Source of the DNA: an uncultured Clostridia bacterium
Lineage (GTDB): Bacteria > Bacillota > Clostridia > Oscillospirales > Oscillospiraceae
Length of the DNA stretch: 5,673 bases
Reading direction: 5' to 3'
Assembly: GCA_946060825.1 (NCBI GenBank)
Contig: CAMGPO010000088.1
Location: 1-5,673, forward strand
A program made the position numbers and the translations under genes. Shown here piece after piece: positions 5,157-5,673 of this stretch. Position 1 is the stretch's first letter, and each line of letters opens with the position of its first letter. Below the pieces are notes generated by a model. The model had not been told where the DNA came from. It did no database searches and saw nothing but the letters and a program-made list of their open reading frames with translations.

Positions 5157-5673
5157 ATGAACATCGAACTGCTCAAACAGCTTGGAAACATCGGACAGAT
5201 TGCCGGAATCCGCGAGTCCCGCCTCCTGCGGGGCCGCGGCGAGGGCATCCAGGTGGCGGAATTCTACAATGCCGCCGGCCTGCGCTTCACCGTGGTGCCG
5301 GACCGCTGCATGGATCTCTTTGACTTCTCCTACAGGGGCCTCAACCTGTCCTTCCAGAGCAAAAACGGCCTGACCTCGCCCCAGGCCTTCACCCCGGCGG
5401 ACGGTGAGTTCGCCGAGCAGTGGCCAGGCGGGATGCTGGTCACCTGCGGCCTCGGCAACGTCGGCGGCCACAGCACCGGCGGCGGGATCTTCCCGACCCA
5501 CGGCCGCATCTCCCACGTCCCCGCGTCCAACTTCGGCACGGAGACCCATTGGGACGGGGACCGCTACGTCCTGCGAGCGAGCGGCGAGGTGCACCAGACG
5601 AAGATGTACAGCCGCCACCTCTCCATCCGCCGCACCATTGAGACGGGTCTGGACGAAAAGACGGTCCGCATCC
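5157..5673 (+). CDS. DUF4432 family protein (aldose 1-epimerase-like fold), 3' partial
   Basis: The first 172 codons are visible, and the frame is open to the window end. The sequence fits the DUF4432 family (PF14486), predicted beta-sandwich proteins related to galactose mutarotases and commonly found in sugar catabolic operons. Recognisable parts are the N-terminal GNIGQIAGIRES, then GRGEG-IQVAEFYNAAGL (about residues 26-42). VVPDRCMDLFDFSYRGL follows (46-62), then GGMLVTCGLGNVG (91-103) and PTHGRISH (113-120). Most members have G rather than C in the DRGMD motif; here it is C51. H105, H115 and H120 are candidate active-site histidines by position (inference). No signal peptide is seen, so it is probably cytoplasmic. 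Directly following an aldose-isomerase-like gene, it may adjust the anomeric form or another isomeric state of the same sugar. Family members are generally near 300-350 residues, so about half is missing here. Confidence 0.8.
   Translation, partial: MNIELLKQLGNIGQIAGIRESRLLRGRGEGIQVAEFYNAAGLRFTVVPDRCMDLFDFSYRGLNLSFQSKNGLTSPQAFTPADGEFAEQWPGGMLVTCGLGNVGGHSTGGGIFPTHGRISHVPASNFGTETHWDGDRYVLRASGEVHQTKMYSRHLSIRRTIETGLDEKTVRI

Noticed and set aside
3711..5618. 635-codon open frame on the minus strand over the isomerase-like and DUF4432 genes
   Set aside because: Same codon-bias shadow. It spans two sense genes and their gap, and shows no domain or ribosome site.

Overview
The window is one dense, single-strand (+) catabolic operon fragment with no gene-free stretch longer than 40 bases. 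Strong AGGAGG-type ribosome binding sites precede every gene whose start is visible. Base composition is roughly 60% GC by eye. Codon use is very biased: TTA, CTA and TCA are almost absent. With a binding-protein-dependent sugar importer of the CUT1 type, this suggests a fairly GC-rich anaerobic Firmicute (Clostridia, possibly gut-associated). That assignment is an inference from style, as no marker gene is present.

Layout. Bases 1-718 hold the 3' part of a first ABC sugar permease (MalF/UgpA-like). Bases 718-1551 hold the second permease (MalG/AraQ-like), which overlaps the first by one base. Two tandem amidohydrolase-2 (TIM-barrel metal hydrolase) genes follow at 1591-2652 and 2665-3720. 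Next is an L-arabinose/L-fucose isomerase-like gene (3738-5132), then the 5' part of a DUF4432 (aldose-epimerase-like) gene (5157 to the window end). All gaps are 39 bp or less, and no promoter or terminator was recognised between genes.

How it may work. The permeases would import a carbohydrate with a binding protein and ATPase encoded outside the window. The isomerase-like protein would interconvert aldose and ketose forms. The DUF4432 protein would act on the anomeric form or another sugar isomer. The two amidohydrolases may open a lactone or hydrolyse or decarboxylate a sugar-acid derivative. The substrate is not identifiable from the sequence, and this combination does not match a textbook pathway I can name.

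The most striking signal is the mosaic structure of the amidohydrolase pair. The last 671 bp of coding sequence are base-for-base identical, and residues 1-35 are also identical. Essentially all of the roughly 30 or more amino-acid changes lie between residues 36 and 120, just after the HxH metal motif. This points to gene conversion or recombination around a retained variable cassette that may set substrate specificity. Misassembly over the repeat must be excluded first.
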